The position numbers and the translations under genes are program-made. The notes below the pieces were generated by a model. It was not told the origin of the DNA and did not search any database. It saw nothing but the letters and a program-made list of their open reading frames with translations. Below, piece by piece: positions 23,017 to 35,351 of a stretch of DNA of 64,000 nt. Position 1 is the stretch's first letter. The number at the start of each line of letters is the position of its first letter. Source of the DNA: Uloborus plumipes (Eukaryota; Arthropoda; Arachnida; Araneae; Uloboridae); the NCBI GenBank assembly GCA_038373865.1, contig JAXGGA010002071.1:1-64000 (forward strand), written 5' to 3'.

Positions 23017-23547
23017 CCAGAAGCTATCAGCTTCAACATACATGAGAACTGCGTACTATGCGCTTTGCCTCCTAGGAGGACTTCGTTTTAAAAACTAGAT
23101 GATGAATGAAATGAATAAGACGATGTTGAAAACAAATTTGAAATGCAATGAAGTGATGAGCTTAGTTTTGGCCACAGAATTTTACAGGGAAGAAATTTCA
23201 AATCGTAGACGTGAACTAGTAGCTAAATTCTTCAAACGGTTGCTGAAGGCCAGTTAAAGTGCAAAAGCTCGCTGTTCATAATTTTCAGGAAGACATATGA
23301 AAAGCGTGGTGAGTAAAATATGAAGTTTGTTTGAATCCTTAGAACTTCTAGGAACGTTAGTATATGATTACGAAACGAGCAGAGAGGAAAGTTTTAGAGA
23401 TGACAAGTTTTCAATATGTTGCTGCGTCGCGTCGGTATAGAAATTTATCAAATTAAGTATTCCATTAAATTTTAAGTAACAAAATTAATGACAAGAGAGA
23501 ATTGAATAAGGGCAAAGCTCCACATTGACGTAAAGCAGAAAAATAAA

Positions 23548-24060
23548 CAGGGGCGTAGGAACCGGGGGAGCTGGGGGAGCTCTGGCTCCCACTGGAATAT
23601 TTCAGACCGGCTCAGCTCCTCCGGAAAAATATCTTTACTACAACATTTGGTAGCACATTTTTTTCTCAAACCTGTTTTCAAATGTGTGATCTCCTTTTCC
23701 TAAGAAATGCACGCAATGTCACCAAAAATCATCAAAAGTCATTTTTTAAAGGTTCCATTTGGATTTTTTTCCGTTAGAAAAATTTAAACTTTTCAATTTT
23801 TGAGCAAATATTCCATCTAAAACTAAGTTCATATTAAAAATGCAAAAGTGCTGTTAAACTTGTCTTTCTGAGGAAAGAGATATTACCGATGGTTTTAAGT
23901 TTCTTTTATTCAAAAAAAATTAAAAAAAAAAAAAAAACATTTTTGACTTTATAATTGATCTTGTGTGTAAAAGGGTAAAAAGTGTCTCCCCCCCCCCCCC
24001 CAGAAAGTGCAATGCATTGCACCGGGCTCCCCCTGTTTATACAAAGTTGCTACGCCACTG
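23548..24060. mobile_element. hAT-like MITE, 513 bp, with exact 8-bp TSD
   Basis: Termini are CAGGGGCGTAGGAACC and GTTGCTACGCCACTG. AAAATAAA flanks it on both sides (23540-23547 and 24061-24068). A 14-base C run lies subterminally at 23988-24001. No coding remnant. Confidence 0.85.
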
Positions 24061-24068
24061 AAAATAAA

Positions 24069-25200
24069 GCAGAAACGTAAAATGGATTAAAAAGTTTTCT
24101 TATGGAAAGTGCCCGGATTTTCGGTTTCTGCCTTCGGTTTCAGTCGGTTTTCTGCTGGTGTGGAGCAGGGTCCTAATACCTTTGTACTAAAAATTCAACT
24201 CAGAATAATCAACGTAATAATGGGCTTATGCACAATATGCAGATTCTTGCAAATTTTGTGCGTTATTACGTCGATTATTCCGATTTGAAAAAATCTTCAC
24301 ACGGCGGTGTACTCACGCTGGTTGCAAAGGAACATAAACTCTCCCCTCTATTTCACTATACTCTTCGAGAAACTTTCACCGACTTTTGAAAATCAGTGGA
24401 ATTGTTAAAATACAACATGATGGAGGGGTTGGAAAACAAGGTAAATTTGTAGAATACAATCTTCACTGTAAATGTGCCTCAGATATTTTCGAATAAAAAA
24501 TACTTGATGGATACCAACATCTTTTTTCTCTTTCTGGTGTATGTTCTCCCCACAGGGGAAGGGGGGGGGGCGCTATTGAGTATATCTTACAAGTATTTTA
24601 TTAGATGCTGGAGCAAAATTTAATGAAAAGGACATTCGGGCAATTTAAAATTGCACTATTGCATTTATGTCTTTAAATTTGCCGAATCCTCAGACAAAAT
24701 GTGTAGAATAAGAAAAAAAGGATGTCAACAGTAACCTTCCATCTGGGTGCCCTTGCAGCGATTAGAAGCAAAATTATTCATGCAACAGATTGGATGAATT
24801 TCTTCAGAAGCTTTTCAAGAGTGCTAAGTAGAATTTTTTTAGAAAAAATCTTCGCCGATCCGATTTTTTTTTCATTAAATGTTAACTTTGGCAACTAATT
24901 ACTTTAGCATGAGTTCGTGGACCCCAGGGGGTCCGCAGACTTATGCTAAGGGGTCCATGGTGCTATCCCGCTAAAACGTAAAAAATAATTGAAATTGAAG
25001 TACAAGTAACAATATTTTAATTCAAAACGAAATCACATTCATAAAGAATAAAAAAGTTCTTGATTCTGAACAAGCAGGGTGCAGCAAACGCCCCGGAACC
25101 TTCGATTTCGACGCATATTTCCAATCCTAAAATAATATCTCGTATGGTATATTATATTGTGGTATGGGCCTTGTTTGACATTGACCTTCAAAAATCCAAT
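24069..25200. other. Spacer with a hAT-like internal fragment
   Basis: No gene is recognised. Near 24905-24960, GGACCCCAGGGGGTCCGCAG and AAGGGGTCCATGG resemble internal hAT sequence, and related text (GGGGTCCGCAGAGG then TTTGGGAACTACTG) recurs near 34270-34305. A connection is possible but unproven. Confidence 0.35.
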
Positions 25201-25204
25201 GTAT

Positions 25205-26491
25205 AGGGTCACCCGGGGCAATTCCTGGTCAGCAAGTTCCTGGGGTAATTCCTGGTCACAGTCCTTTTTATGTCTTAATAATCCTTCAGCAAAATGAAAA
25301 AAATCACAGAGGTACTCTGAACTATCTTCATTGCAATTCATTACTTAATTATGAGTTGACTGTGTATTTAGTTTGAAAAAAAAATCTTTTAAAAATCGCT
25401 TGTTAAATTTCGTAAAACAAGATTGGCCTTAGTTTTGATACATTTGTACAAAGATCGTAATCAAACTCAAACTTCTGAATATTTTTCTTTTTCGTTTTTT
25501 TGGTTGAATTAGGTACCATGTCAGTTACTGAAAAATAGTTTTGGATTTACCATTATTGTTTTGAATAATTTGCAGGAAGGCTCCAAATAATGCCCCTGGC
25601 TACTGGGGTAATTCTTGGTCAGTGGGGTAATTCCTGGTCAGTCCTTTTTTCAATATTTATGGATTATTATTTCACCTATTATTGACATATGTTATTGATT
25701 TAAACTATATGTAACTCTGTGAGCCTTAACTGCAAAGTTAACTGTAACCGCAATGTAACATTCTTATCTGTTAATGATAAGTATACAATATACTGAATTT
25801 TTCTGTTAAATTTCATCCAATTATTTTATAAGTTTTAATAATTATTCTTAATTATACTAAAAAAAATGCTTAATTGTAACTGCATTGTACTATTCACTTA
25901 ACTGTTCACCTTAACCATGTTCATAACAGACTCATGACAGAGACACAGAGCATGTGCTCAGTGTGTATGTGCATGTGCACCATATTTTTTATGGACCTAT
26001 TTATTTGGTAAGTAAAGATTCATTCACAACAAATATAAAAGCTGTAGCTATTGCATACAAAGTGTATAAAAAGTATTTTGGCTAAGTTTTATTAAGTAAA
26101 GCTATTATGTTGAAAACAATTGCATTCTTCCTTAAAAAAACTAAATACAGTGTTTAATTAGCTATATATATAAATAAATTCTTTATCTAATTAGTTTAAT
26201 AACTTGTATTAATAATGTGCTTACAAAATGTATGCATTTTCATCAATCATTTGAGTGACCAATAATTGCCCCGTAAGTGGCCAGGAATTACCCCATCTCT
26301 GGGGTAATTCCTGGTCACTAATTAACGACAATTACTCAAGTTCATTATGTATTGTTGATAGCATGAATATTTTATTCGATGGACATCCCAATGTGCTTCC
26401 TCCATACCAAAATTTGTAACTCTAACTTAGATAGATTTTGTGATAATTGGATGTTAATGCTTTTTGACCAGGAATTACCCCAGGTGACCCT
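25205..26491. mobile_element. TIR element with eight 17-bp iterons
   Basis: Inverted ends AGGGTCACCCGGGG and CCCCAGGTGACCCT bound 1.29 kb without recognisable coding. A 17-bp motif, GGGGTAATTCCTGGTCA or a close variant, occurs on the plus strand at 25215, 25242, 25605, 25624 and 26301 and on the minus strand at 26256, 26278 and 26465. Mostly paired copies at both ends and the centre look like binding sites for a transposase supplied in trans (inference). Family unknown. Confidence 0.7.
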
Positions 26492-26905
26492 AATAGAACT
26501 TTCTGATCTTCAAACCTAAGCAACGGACCTGAAGCTGAATATAGTACCTAACAAGTGATATTTAGCTTTAGTTTGATTTTAATAATCTTTAAACTAGTTT
26601 AAAAAAGCTAAAAAATTCGCTTTTAGATGCACTTATAATGCATCAACATGTAATATAGTAATACTAGCTGACTCAGCCACGCGTTGCTGTGGCTAAGGTA
26701 TGGGTTAAACTATAATGTTTCAATAGAAACGAAAAACTTTTACACAGGTAAAAAGTTCACAAATTACAGTAAAACCTTTTTTTATTACAATACGATTGAA
26801 ATACAAAATCACAAAAAAATGAATATTGTACAACTTAAAAACCCGAAAAGGTACGATATTTATACGAAGCAGTCGAATTTTGAATCGCAGACTATGAGGT
26901 GTATA

Positions 26906-28119
26906 TGGGTCATTCTACGCTATTTGAATTCAGACGGCCAATGGAAAAACTTCATGTAAAACTGATTTTATTAATGTTTTTGTATGCAGAAGCATTACAG
27001 ACTATTATCTTTTATATGGACCACCCAATTAATTCGCTGCAATTATTTTATTTTAGCATTTACAGCCGAAAATAGTCATAAATGTATACTCCCCTGGCCT
27101 GTGCAAATACTAGTTTTCATACAAACATGTTCGACGCTCAATTTTTGCTAACGTGGCATAATGTTTTTTGCCATAATCATACACTTACATTAACAGAGAA
27201 ACCTATTTCATCAGTAAACATTGAAAAAATATTTATTATTATTTAAAAAAAATACACTTTTCAACGGGCCATATCAACAGTGTCACCTCCACCTGGCGAA
27301 CTTCAAAGACTGAAATTTAGCATAAAAAATGCATAAGAATGATGTTGATTGCGAATAACCAGTGTAATGCTTAGTAAAGTTAAAAGCAAGCTAAAAAGAG
27401 GTTTTAAAAAAAATCGAATATTATTGCATCGGTTCTTGTTGAAAGTGCCTCTAAGCTTACTGCGCCAGTCGCTGTAGCATTTCCCCTGGTAAGTATAACT
27501 TTTGATATTTCATCGTTAAATAAGTATACGTATGTACAATGTAATGCTTATTGTGTGCAGACATCATGGTTTACTTGAAGTTCTGTTGAGAAGAACGCGT
27601 GATGCTGTTTTTATAGGTAATGTGTGATTTTGTCACTTCTCTGGCGTCACCCCCCTGGCATTTTTGTTCAAAAAAAGGGTAAATATACTTTTAATCCTAA
27701 TTGCCCCTGTGAAAGCAATTTGAATGAACGTAAATATTGCGGGAAGTATTTTTATTTGGGATATGCGGTGCGACTTGTATGCAACATGTCGCATTTTCAG
27801 GATTAATTTTTTTCATTTTATTACAACATGAAAATTTTTTTTGAATACATGTCTAATAGAAATGAGTCCATACTATGATTTTACACCGAAAAATAAGTGG
27901 AATAATTGTAAATCAAACCAGAATTCCGTCAATAGTGTCACTCCCCTGGCAACGCATTTTCCCCTGGTATCGATAAACCCCCCAAAAATTGAAATTTCGT
28001 CCGGCCCTTAACACTACAATCATAAAAATAGCGGCTACTAGTGATATAATAAGTGTGAAATTTAACAGAATTTTTTTTCTTTGGGGACACAAAAAACGCA
28101 TTGATCGTAGAATCACCCA
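26906..28119. mobile_element. TA-target element inserted in the Helitron, empty site preserved
   Basis: Ends TGGGTCATTCTACG and CGTAGAATCACCCA are inverted with one mismatch, flanked by TA on both sides (26904-26905, 28120-28121). The duplicated Helitron segment near 28632 reads straight through (GGTGTATATTTATG) and is the pre-insertion state. No transposase is recognisable in the 1.2 kb. Confidence 0.8.
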
Positions 28120-29353
28120 TATTTATGTTACAAAGTAATGTGACTGTAAAAATAGTGTGTATAGAAATAATTTTAATCTTCGCACCTAAATAAAAGATAT
28201 TTTTAAAAAAAGTTTTACTGTTATTTGCGAATTTTACCTGTGTAGAATTGAAAATTAGAGTGATTTAGTTAAAAATTTTATATACTAAGCGAACTACCGT
28301 ACTACCTACGGTTATAAATGTGCAAATTATCGTTTAAGAATACATTTGTATATGCTAAGGAAAAAAATAAAAAAATAAAAAATAAGCTATAATAGTAATA
28401 ATTTGAAAACTTATGAATGCAGAGAGGTACGTTTAGAAAATACAATTCTGAGCAAAATCACTCTAAATTTAATATTACACAGGTAAAAGTTCACAAATTA
28501 CAGTAAAACCTTTTTTTATTACAATACGATTGAAATACAAAATCACAAAAAAATGAATATTGTATAACTTAAAAACCCGAAAAGGTACGATATTTACGAA
28601 GCAGTCGAATTTTGAATTGCAAACTATGAGGTGTATATTTATGTTACAAAGCAATGTGACGGTAAAAATTGTGTGTATAGAAATAATTTTAATCTTCCCA
28701 CCATAAAACAGTACATTTTCCCTCCTAAGAATTTGTTTTTTGAATAGTAAATACCAAATTTATTGTTGAACGATAATTTGCAAATTTATTGCTGCAGATG
28801 GGTACGCTTAGCAAATACAATTCTGAACTAAATCACTAAAAATTTAAATATTACATAGGTAAAAGATCACATAATGCAGTGAGCCTTTCTTTGTCTAAAT
28901 ACACCTGAAATAAAAATCACTAAACAATATGAATATTTTATAACTCAAAGCTCGAAAAAGGTATATTTTTCACTAAAATAATTTTTTAAAAAATATTTGT
29001 ACCTAAACATGAGTGAAAAATATTTTTAAAACATACAAAATAGCATATGTTAAGTATCTAAACTGCTAAAATAAATTGAATTAAGTAAAGGAGAAGTAAG
29101 CAAATAATACTTTTCCGAATATTGATTTAATAATACTTACACGCATAATTTAAATTAAGAGAATCGGGACGAATATGCCAGAAACCGATTCGACATCCTT
29201 GATCGTTACCACTATTGCTTTTTGCTTCCGCAGCAACTGGCAACCCAGCAGCAGATTTTATCTTATAGAAGCTAAGAATATAGAAAAGCTGGTAGCTAAA
29301 TAGATAATTCGCAATAAAAAATATATTGCGGTCCTAAATTGAGATAAAAACTA

Positions 29354-30917
29354 CACTAGGTGGCCAAAAGTATCCGGACACTTTCGAAAATTCACATTTT
29401 TACATATAGCTTCAAAAATAAGTGATCAATTGTTCTTTAACTTTAGTCATACAAAATATAGGCTTCACCGAACATTTCCAAGTTGAAATTAAATTACCCT
29501 TGCTTTTGGGGGACGACAAGAAGGGGGGTTGAAAGTAAAACCGCTTTTTGACCATAACTCTTCGAAAATAGCTCGGAATAAGCTGTAAATTTCAGTAATT
29601 AATTAGCATACTATGTATAATTACTATACAAATTTTTATGAACGTACCACTCTTACTTCCGAAGATATGAAACATTTTTTAAAAAATGGCAATTTTATTT
29701 GAAGGGTTTTTGCTCATAACACGCAGAGTTTTTGATCAAACCTTATCAAAACTTCAGGAAAAATGACAAAATACAATAGAAAGAACATACTAAAACGGTA
29801 AATAAAAATATTAAAAATCCGATGAGATATGAACGTTAAAAGGAAATAATTTTTCACGGCGCATGCGCGTACGACAGAAATTTATAACTACAAAAATATT
29901 GTAGCCTGGTTTATACTGCATCTTATAAAACAAGTTCCAGTTGAATATCGTAAAAATTGAAAAAGTTATCAGCGATCGAGTGAGCTGTAATTCATTCATT
30001 CGCGGACAATACATAAATGGCAAGGGGTTCTCCACAAATAGTGTGGTGACAATTGAGCATTTTCTTCAATGTTAAATTGTATGCAGTTTGAAAATTTATA
30101 TTCGGCATAGAAGTCACATTTCGCCTATTCGGCCAAAAAGACCTTATACATAGGTGGCCAAAAGCATCCGGACACCCCCTGAAACGTTGGTTTTGAACGA
30201 TGACGCAATAACCTTTAATTTAAAAATAGCTCTTTGTGGACAGACCCTCATTTTTTATGTATTGTCTGCGAATGAATGAAATACAGCTCACTAGATCGCT
30301 GATATCTTTTTCAATTTTCATGATACTCAACTGGAACTTTTTTTATAAGATGAAGTATAAATCAGAGTACAATATTTTTGTAGTTACAAATTTCTGTCGT
30401 TCGCGCATGCGCCGTGAAAAAATATTTCCTTTTAACGTTCATATCTCATCAGATTTTTAATATTTTTATTTACCGTTTTAGTGTGTTCTTTCTCTTGTAT
30501 TTTGTCATTTTTCCTGAAGTTTTGACAAGGTTTGATCAAAAACTCTGCGTGTTATGAGCAAAAACCCTTCAAATAAAATTGCCATTTTTTAAAAAATGTT
30601 TCATATCTTCGGAAGTAAGAGTGGTACGTTCATAAAAATTTGTACAGTAATTATACATAGTATGCTAATTAATTACTTAAATTTATAGCTTATTCCGAGC
30701 TATTTTCGAAGAGTTATGGTCAAAAAGCGGTTTTACTTTCAACCCCCCTTCTTGTCGTCCCCCAAATGCAAGGGTAATTTAATTTCAACTTGGAAATATT
30801 CGGTGAAGCCTATATTTTGTATGACTAAAGTTAAAGAACAATTGATCACTTATTTTTCGAGCTATATGTAAAAATGTGAATTTTTGAAAGTGTCAGGATA
30901 CTTTTGGCCACCTAGTG
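29354..30917. mobile_element. 1.56-kb palindromic mariner-type element
   Basis: TA flanks (29352-29353, 30918-30919) enclose inverted ends CACTAGGTGGCCAAAAGTAT. The arms of about 680 bp mirror each other closely around 30136. The loop has an extra internal copy of the terminus (ATAGGTGGCCAAAAGCATCC, near 30151), so the right half alone is bounded by two termini. Short frames in the two arms are mirror images and do not look coding. Confidence 0.82.
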
Positions 30918-31386
30918 TATCCTATCATTTAAGTTGGACTAAACTGAAACTGCGTGCAAAATTTGGTTAAAATCGGTTCAGTAGCTGAGGAGTCCATTGG
31001 CCACAAACACAGGGACATGTAATTTTTATATATTAAGATAGTTTATATAATATATTTTATCCTTTAGTATTAATAATAGTACTAAATATACACTGCGATT
31101 CAAAAGTTTAGACAAAATGCGAATATGTGAATAAAAAGAAAACTATTCAACGAAATGCTTTCAAATTTCTACTGCAGGTACACAATATGGTCCCAAATAC
31201 GTGTCTGGAGTTCTTATAACTATAACTGGAATCAAATTTTGGATATTACAGAAGATAGTTTTTACTTTCTTCTATATCTAATATATAGAAGAAAGTATTG
31301 GTTTCGTGAAAATTTTCGAATGTCGAATTTTGACGGATTTGCACGTTTTGAGGTGCGCTGAGTCCATTTCGACCATTTTTGGAAAA

Positions 31387-31418
31387 TGTCTGTCTGTCTG
31401 TCTGTCTGTGTGTGTGTG
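31387..31418. repeat. (GTCT)n/(GT)n microsatellite
   Basis: Tandem TGTC units followed by TG dinucleotides, forming the microsatellite core of the Helentron-like element. Confidence 0.9.
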
Positions 31419-31552
31419 AGTCTGTATGTGTGTGACCAGTTTTTGTGGCCGCGCTAGAGCAAAAACTACTGAATGAAATCGAACAAAAATTTTTGCACAT
31501 ATGTACCACCATGTGAACTGGTGCACCTGACTTTTTTTAGCGAATTCCTCCA

Positions 31553-31990
31553 AGGGGGGTGGAGCAATCGCACGCGTTCTGCGCGGGGGTGATTGCTATA
31601 TCTCAGGAAGTAACCGGCAGAATCAAACGAAAATTGGTCCATAGGTAGACCCTACTGAGTACAGGTGCTGATTCAATTTGTTTGTCAATATCTCGAAGGG
31701 GGGTGGAGCAATCGCACGTGTTCTGCGCGGGGGTGACTGCTATATCTCAGGAAGTAACCGGCGGAATCAAACGAAAATTGGTCCATAGGTAGACCCTACT
31801 GAGTACAGGTGCTGATTCAATTTGTTTGTCAATATCTCGAAGGTGGGTGGAGCAATCGCACGTGTTCTGCGCGAGGGTGACTGCTATATCTCAGGAAGTA
31901 ACCGGCGGAATCAAACGAAAATTGGTCCATAGGTAGACCCTATTGAGTACAGGTGCTGATTCAATTTGTGTGTCAATATCTCAAAGGGGG
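31553..31990 (+). repeat. Minisatellite, 144-bp unit, about three copies
   Basis: The phrase AGGGGGGTGGAGCAATC (one copy has AGGTGGG) starts units at 31553, 31697, 31841 and 31985, an exact 144-bp spacing. Copies differ by only a few bases; the last is truncated and diverges after GAGCAATCA. Confidence 0.9.
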
Positions 31991-33840
31991 GTGGAGCAAT
32001 CAAAAGTGCTTATTTTGTCATTGCACCTACTGTATCTCGGGAAATATTGCTGCGATTTGAATGAAATTTGGAATAACACTAACCCAATATGGAAGCAAGC
32101 ATCGATTAAATTTTGGCGCCAATCGCCCCAGGGGGAGGGTGGGGTGATTTTTGCGCTTAGTCAACAATGCAAAAAATTAAGTCATTAAAAAATCGCTTTC
32201 ACGCTATTTAATTATCAAAACAGCTGAAAACTTTCAATGATTTGAAATTTTTAACTGTTGCCAATTTCTTTTTACTAACAAATAAAATGTTTGCAATTAA
32301 TCTAAACAAGGCTTTTGCAATGATTTCCAATTTCGCTCATTGATTCTGCATTTGCAGGGTTATTACGATAATTGGGAAATTGGAGCTGTCTCCAATTACT
32401 CGGGCGAGTACGTATTTTATTTTGTAACCGGAATTCATAAGATAGATATAGAAGAAAGTTTCGTGACGGCCACGACAGCTAGTTTACATTGTTGCAAAAG
32501 TTTAGACAATAGTCAGATTTTATGCAAATATCCCTTGAAATGTGATTGGTGGAGGAAATGCGGGACTGTATTATTCATTTATAAAGTGCTGAGATTGGTG
32601 AACAAATAATCAAAATCTCAAAAGCTCTTTAGTTCTCGTGTAAAGAAGATGAGAAAGTTTGGAAGCCGAAATTTGAAAATGAGCCTACTTTATTAATTTT
32701 TTGTCTTTTAAATCGGCTCTAGTATGGTAGTACATTGTTTTTTACTTTGTGGAGAGCAAATTCAGACATGCGTATCGATCAAAAAGTCCAAGAAAAATGA
32801 TATTTCTTAAGTATGAAGGAATTGAAAAAACGGCTCAGACTGACGATTCGCCCCTTAATCCTACAAAACTTCAACTTGGGTCAAAAACAGCACGTGACAG
32901 CATAAGTAGATGAACATCTGAATCGGAATGCATAAAAAAAACAAAGAATTGTGCCTGAGCCTTTTAGGACAGAGTGTCCCAAAAGAGCCAGATTTTATTG
33001 GTAAAAGCAGCACAGCATATGATCATTGGATATTTCTCAAGTCCCGAGAAAAGAATTATAATCCATCTAGGCCATCCCAATTTTAATAATTTCTATCAGA
33101 GAAAGTACCATTCATTTTTTAGTCACGATGATACATATGCTGCTTTTCACATTAAACTCTGGCTTATTTGGGACACTCTGTCCTAAAAGGCTCAGGCACA
33201 ATTCTTTATTTTTTTTATGCATTCCGATTCAGATGTTCATCTACTTATGCTGTCACGTGCTGTTTTTGACCCAAGTTGAAGTTTTGTAGGATTAAGGGGC
33301 GAATCGTCAGTCTGAGCCGTTTTTTCAATTCCTTCATCCTTAAGAAATATCATTTTTCTTGGACTTTTTGATCGATACGCATGTCTGAATTTGCTCTCCG
33401 CAAAGTAAAAAACAATGTACTACCATACTAGAGCCGATTTAAAAGACAAAAAATTAATAAAGTAGGTTCATTTTCAAATTTCGACTTCCAAACTTTCTCA
33501 TCTTCTTTACACGAGAACTAAAGAGCTTTTGAGATTTTGATTATTTGTTCAGCAATCTCTGCACTTTGTAAATGAATAATACAGTCCCGCATTTCCTCCA
33601 CCAATCACATTTCAAGGGATATTTGCATAAAATCTGACTATTGTCTAAACTTTTGCAACAATGTAAAAAACTATCTTCTGTAATATCCAAAATTTGATTC
33701 CAGTTATAGCTATAAGAACTCCAGACACGTATTTGGGACCATATTGTGTACCCGCAGTAGAAATTTGAAAGCATTTCGTTGAATAGTTTTCTTTTTATTC
33801 ACATATTCCCATTTTGTCTAAACTTTTGAATCGCAGTGTA

Positions 33841-35090
33841 TTACTTTTATATATTTGCAAAGAACGTGAAATTTATCTGTTATTCACAGTTACATACAAA
33901 CAATTGAAACACTTGAACACATCAAAGTATAATAATATAGTTTAACCATTAGTATTAATAATAGTATTAAATATGTTACTTTTATATTTGTAAAGAACGT
34001 GAATTTTATCTTTTATTCAGAGTTACACACATGCTGACAAACTCACAAGTGAAACTAATAAAAGTATATTGAAAAAAGCATTAGATTCTCTTACCCTTTA
34101 AAAGTCAATGTGGGAAATGAAAACAAGTTAACACGCTTACACATTTATTAACATTGAGTACATGAAACAAACGTGCAAATATATCGGAAAAAAATATTTA
34201 AATGTATTCAATCAACTTTTTCTTCTTGCGAGGGGAGGGGGCGTTAGCGAAGTTAGTAAATATTCAGAAGGGGGTCCGCAGAGGTCTGGACTTTGGGAAC
34301 TACTGCATTAGACTATTTCTGAACATTTACTGAAAAGAATGAAATAAAAATATTTTGATAAAAAATGGAATCCACTTCAAAACTTCAGCTGGAAATGTCT
34401 CTAAAAAGTGAAGAATAACTTTATTTTTTTTTTGAACACCGTCGATACTACTTCTAAACATAATTTTTGAGGCTCAAAAAAGGTTGGTAAAATGATGCTC
34501 AACCATATTTGACAGCATTTTTTAGAAAAACCATTCAAAATTTAGAGCAAAACATGGATACAGTTACAAATATGTGGTTATTAATTCCCTAGATGGGGGG
34601 ACTGCTATTGAAGAACCTAGATCCATGAAAATTTTGCGTCGACTTCAAAAATTTTTAAAAATAGTATCGATGGTTTTCAAAAAATAAAATTATTTTTTAC
34701 TTTTTAGAGCAAGTTTTGAAATTGGTTCTTTTTTTTTTTTGTTTTTTTCGCTTACGTTTACGCATTTACATATTGGGGTAAACACACAGGCTTGACGTAA
34801 AATTTCCAATTAAAAACATTTATTGTTAGAAATTACATTGATGGCTTGTTCTTCAAAAGAATGGATTTGAAATTGTTTATATTGTCGTTAATGTTGCAGC
34901 TTTTCGCATAAAAGCGAAACGTTTTATTTCTGGGACAAAAATCTTTGAAATAATTTGTATTCTGTACGGAATCATTTTTATCACGAAAATGATGTTAGTA
35001 TGAGAGAGATTTGGCTTGTGAAGTTCTAGATGAACTTTTCCCCCCTGACAGTTAAATAAATGGTATATAGTCTGTTTTTAATCAAGTCGC
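33841..35090. other. Spacer upstream of the proposed promoter
   Basis: AT-rich sequence without a recognised gene. A hAT-like right end, TTTGGGAACTACTG, lies near 34290-34303. Confidence 0.4.
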
Positions 35091-35173
35091 GTGACAATTT
35101 GTCTTCCCTTTTGGCGAAAAAAAAGAAGGAACACCACTCCTGGAAAGGCGCCAAAACCCATATTTCCTTGTCA

Positions 35174-35186
35174 TTCTAGAAATTTC
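35174..35186 (+). promoter_or_regulatory. Heat-shock element, three perfect units
   Basis: TTCTAGAAATTTC fits TTCnnGAAnnTTC exactly, the minimal HSF trimer site. Confidence 0.65.
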
Positions 35187-35252
35187 CGGTTCTCCATTAT
35201 CTGCATTGCGTCATTCCGATTGCAACGGAGTTTCGGGGAGAAGGTTTCGGTT

Positions 35253-35259
35253 TGCGCTC
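35253..35259 (+). promoter_or_regulatory. Metal-response element 1 (TGCGCTC, followed by GGC)
   Basis: TGCGCTCGGC matches the extended MRE consensus TGCRCNCGGC in full. Confidence 0.65.
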
Positions 35260-35289
35260 GGCTCACTTCGCGTCAGATTCTCGTTCGTG

Positions 35290-35294
35290 ATTGG
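35290..35294 (-). promoter_or_regulatory. Inverted CCAAT box 1
   Basis: ATTGG in GTGATTGGTCG; on the minus strand CGACCAATCAC, a good NF-Y type site between MRE 1 and MRE 2. Confidence 0.5.
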
Positions 35295-35313
35295 TCGATC
35301 TTGAGAAAAATGC

Positions 35314-35320
35314 GCGTGCA
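35314..35320 (-). promoter_or_regulatory. Metal-response element 2 (minus strand TGCACGC)
   Basis: Minus-strand TGCACGCG: full core plus the following G. Confidence 0.6.
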
Positions 35321-35331
35321 TAAGCAAAACG

Positions 35332-35336
35332 ATTGG
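35332..35336 (-). promoter_or_regulatory. Inverted CCAAT box 2
   Basis: Minus strand CCACCAATCG, 42 bp (about four helical turns) from CCAAT box 1. Confidence 0.5.
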
Positions 35337-35351
35337 TGGAAGAAATACTCC

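Larger units (their letters stand above)
26664..31038 (-). mobile_element. Helitron-like element on the minus strand, hosting later insertions
   Basis: Read on the minus strand it begins TCTTAATATATAAAAATTAC (right end, flanked by A) and ends with hairpin GCCACAGCAACGCGTGGC, a short spacer and CTAG followed by T (left end). This is canonical Helitron architecture. No Rep/helicase reading frame is seen. An internal segment of about 520 bp is tandemly duplicated (26745-26905 recurs at 28480-28640). Two younger elements sit inside, at 26906-28119 and 29354-30917. Confidence 0.8.
31264..32482 (+). mobile_element. Helentron-associated (HINE/DINE-like) element
   Basis: It starts with a terminal hairpin, ACTTTCTTCTATAT and its inverted copy at 31276-31295. 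It contains a (GTCT)n-type microsatellite and 144-bp tandem repeats, and ends ACGGCCACGACAGCTAG. It sits between T and T (31263, 32483). A central GTCY microsatellite followed by roughly 150-bp repeats, ends with hairpins and TT targets are described for Helentron-derived non-autonomous elements. No protein coding. Confidence 0.78.
31091..33838. mobile_element. Palindromic mariner-type element interrupted by a Helentron-like element
   Basis: TA flanks (31089-31090, 33839-33840) and inverted ends CACTGCGATTCAAAAGTTTA define it. Without the insertion at 31264-32482 it is about 1.5 kb and almost fully palindromic: 31091-31263 plus 32483-33080 mirror 33085-33838. The right arm is uninterrupted and shows the site before insertion. 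Confidence 0.82.

Noticed and set aside
29811..30460. Two 74-codon frames with almost the same protein on opposite strands
   Set aside because: They are the two arms of one palindrome, and the predicted peptides look like random AT-rich translation.
24905..34305. One 9.4-kb hAT element joining GGGGTCCGCAG fragments at 24.9 kb and 34.27 kb
   Set aside because: No matching left terminus (CAGTAGTTCCC) was found and the two fragments may be independent relics.
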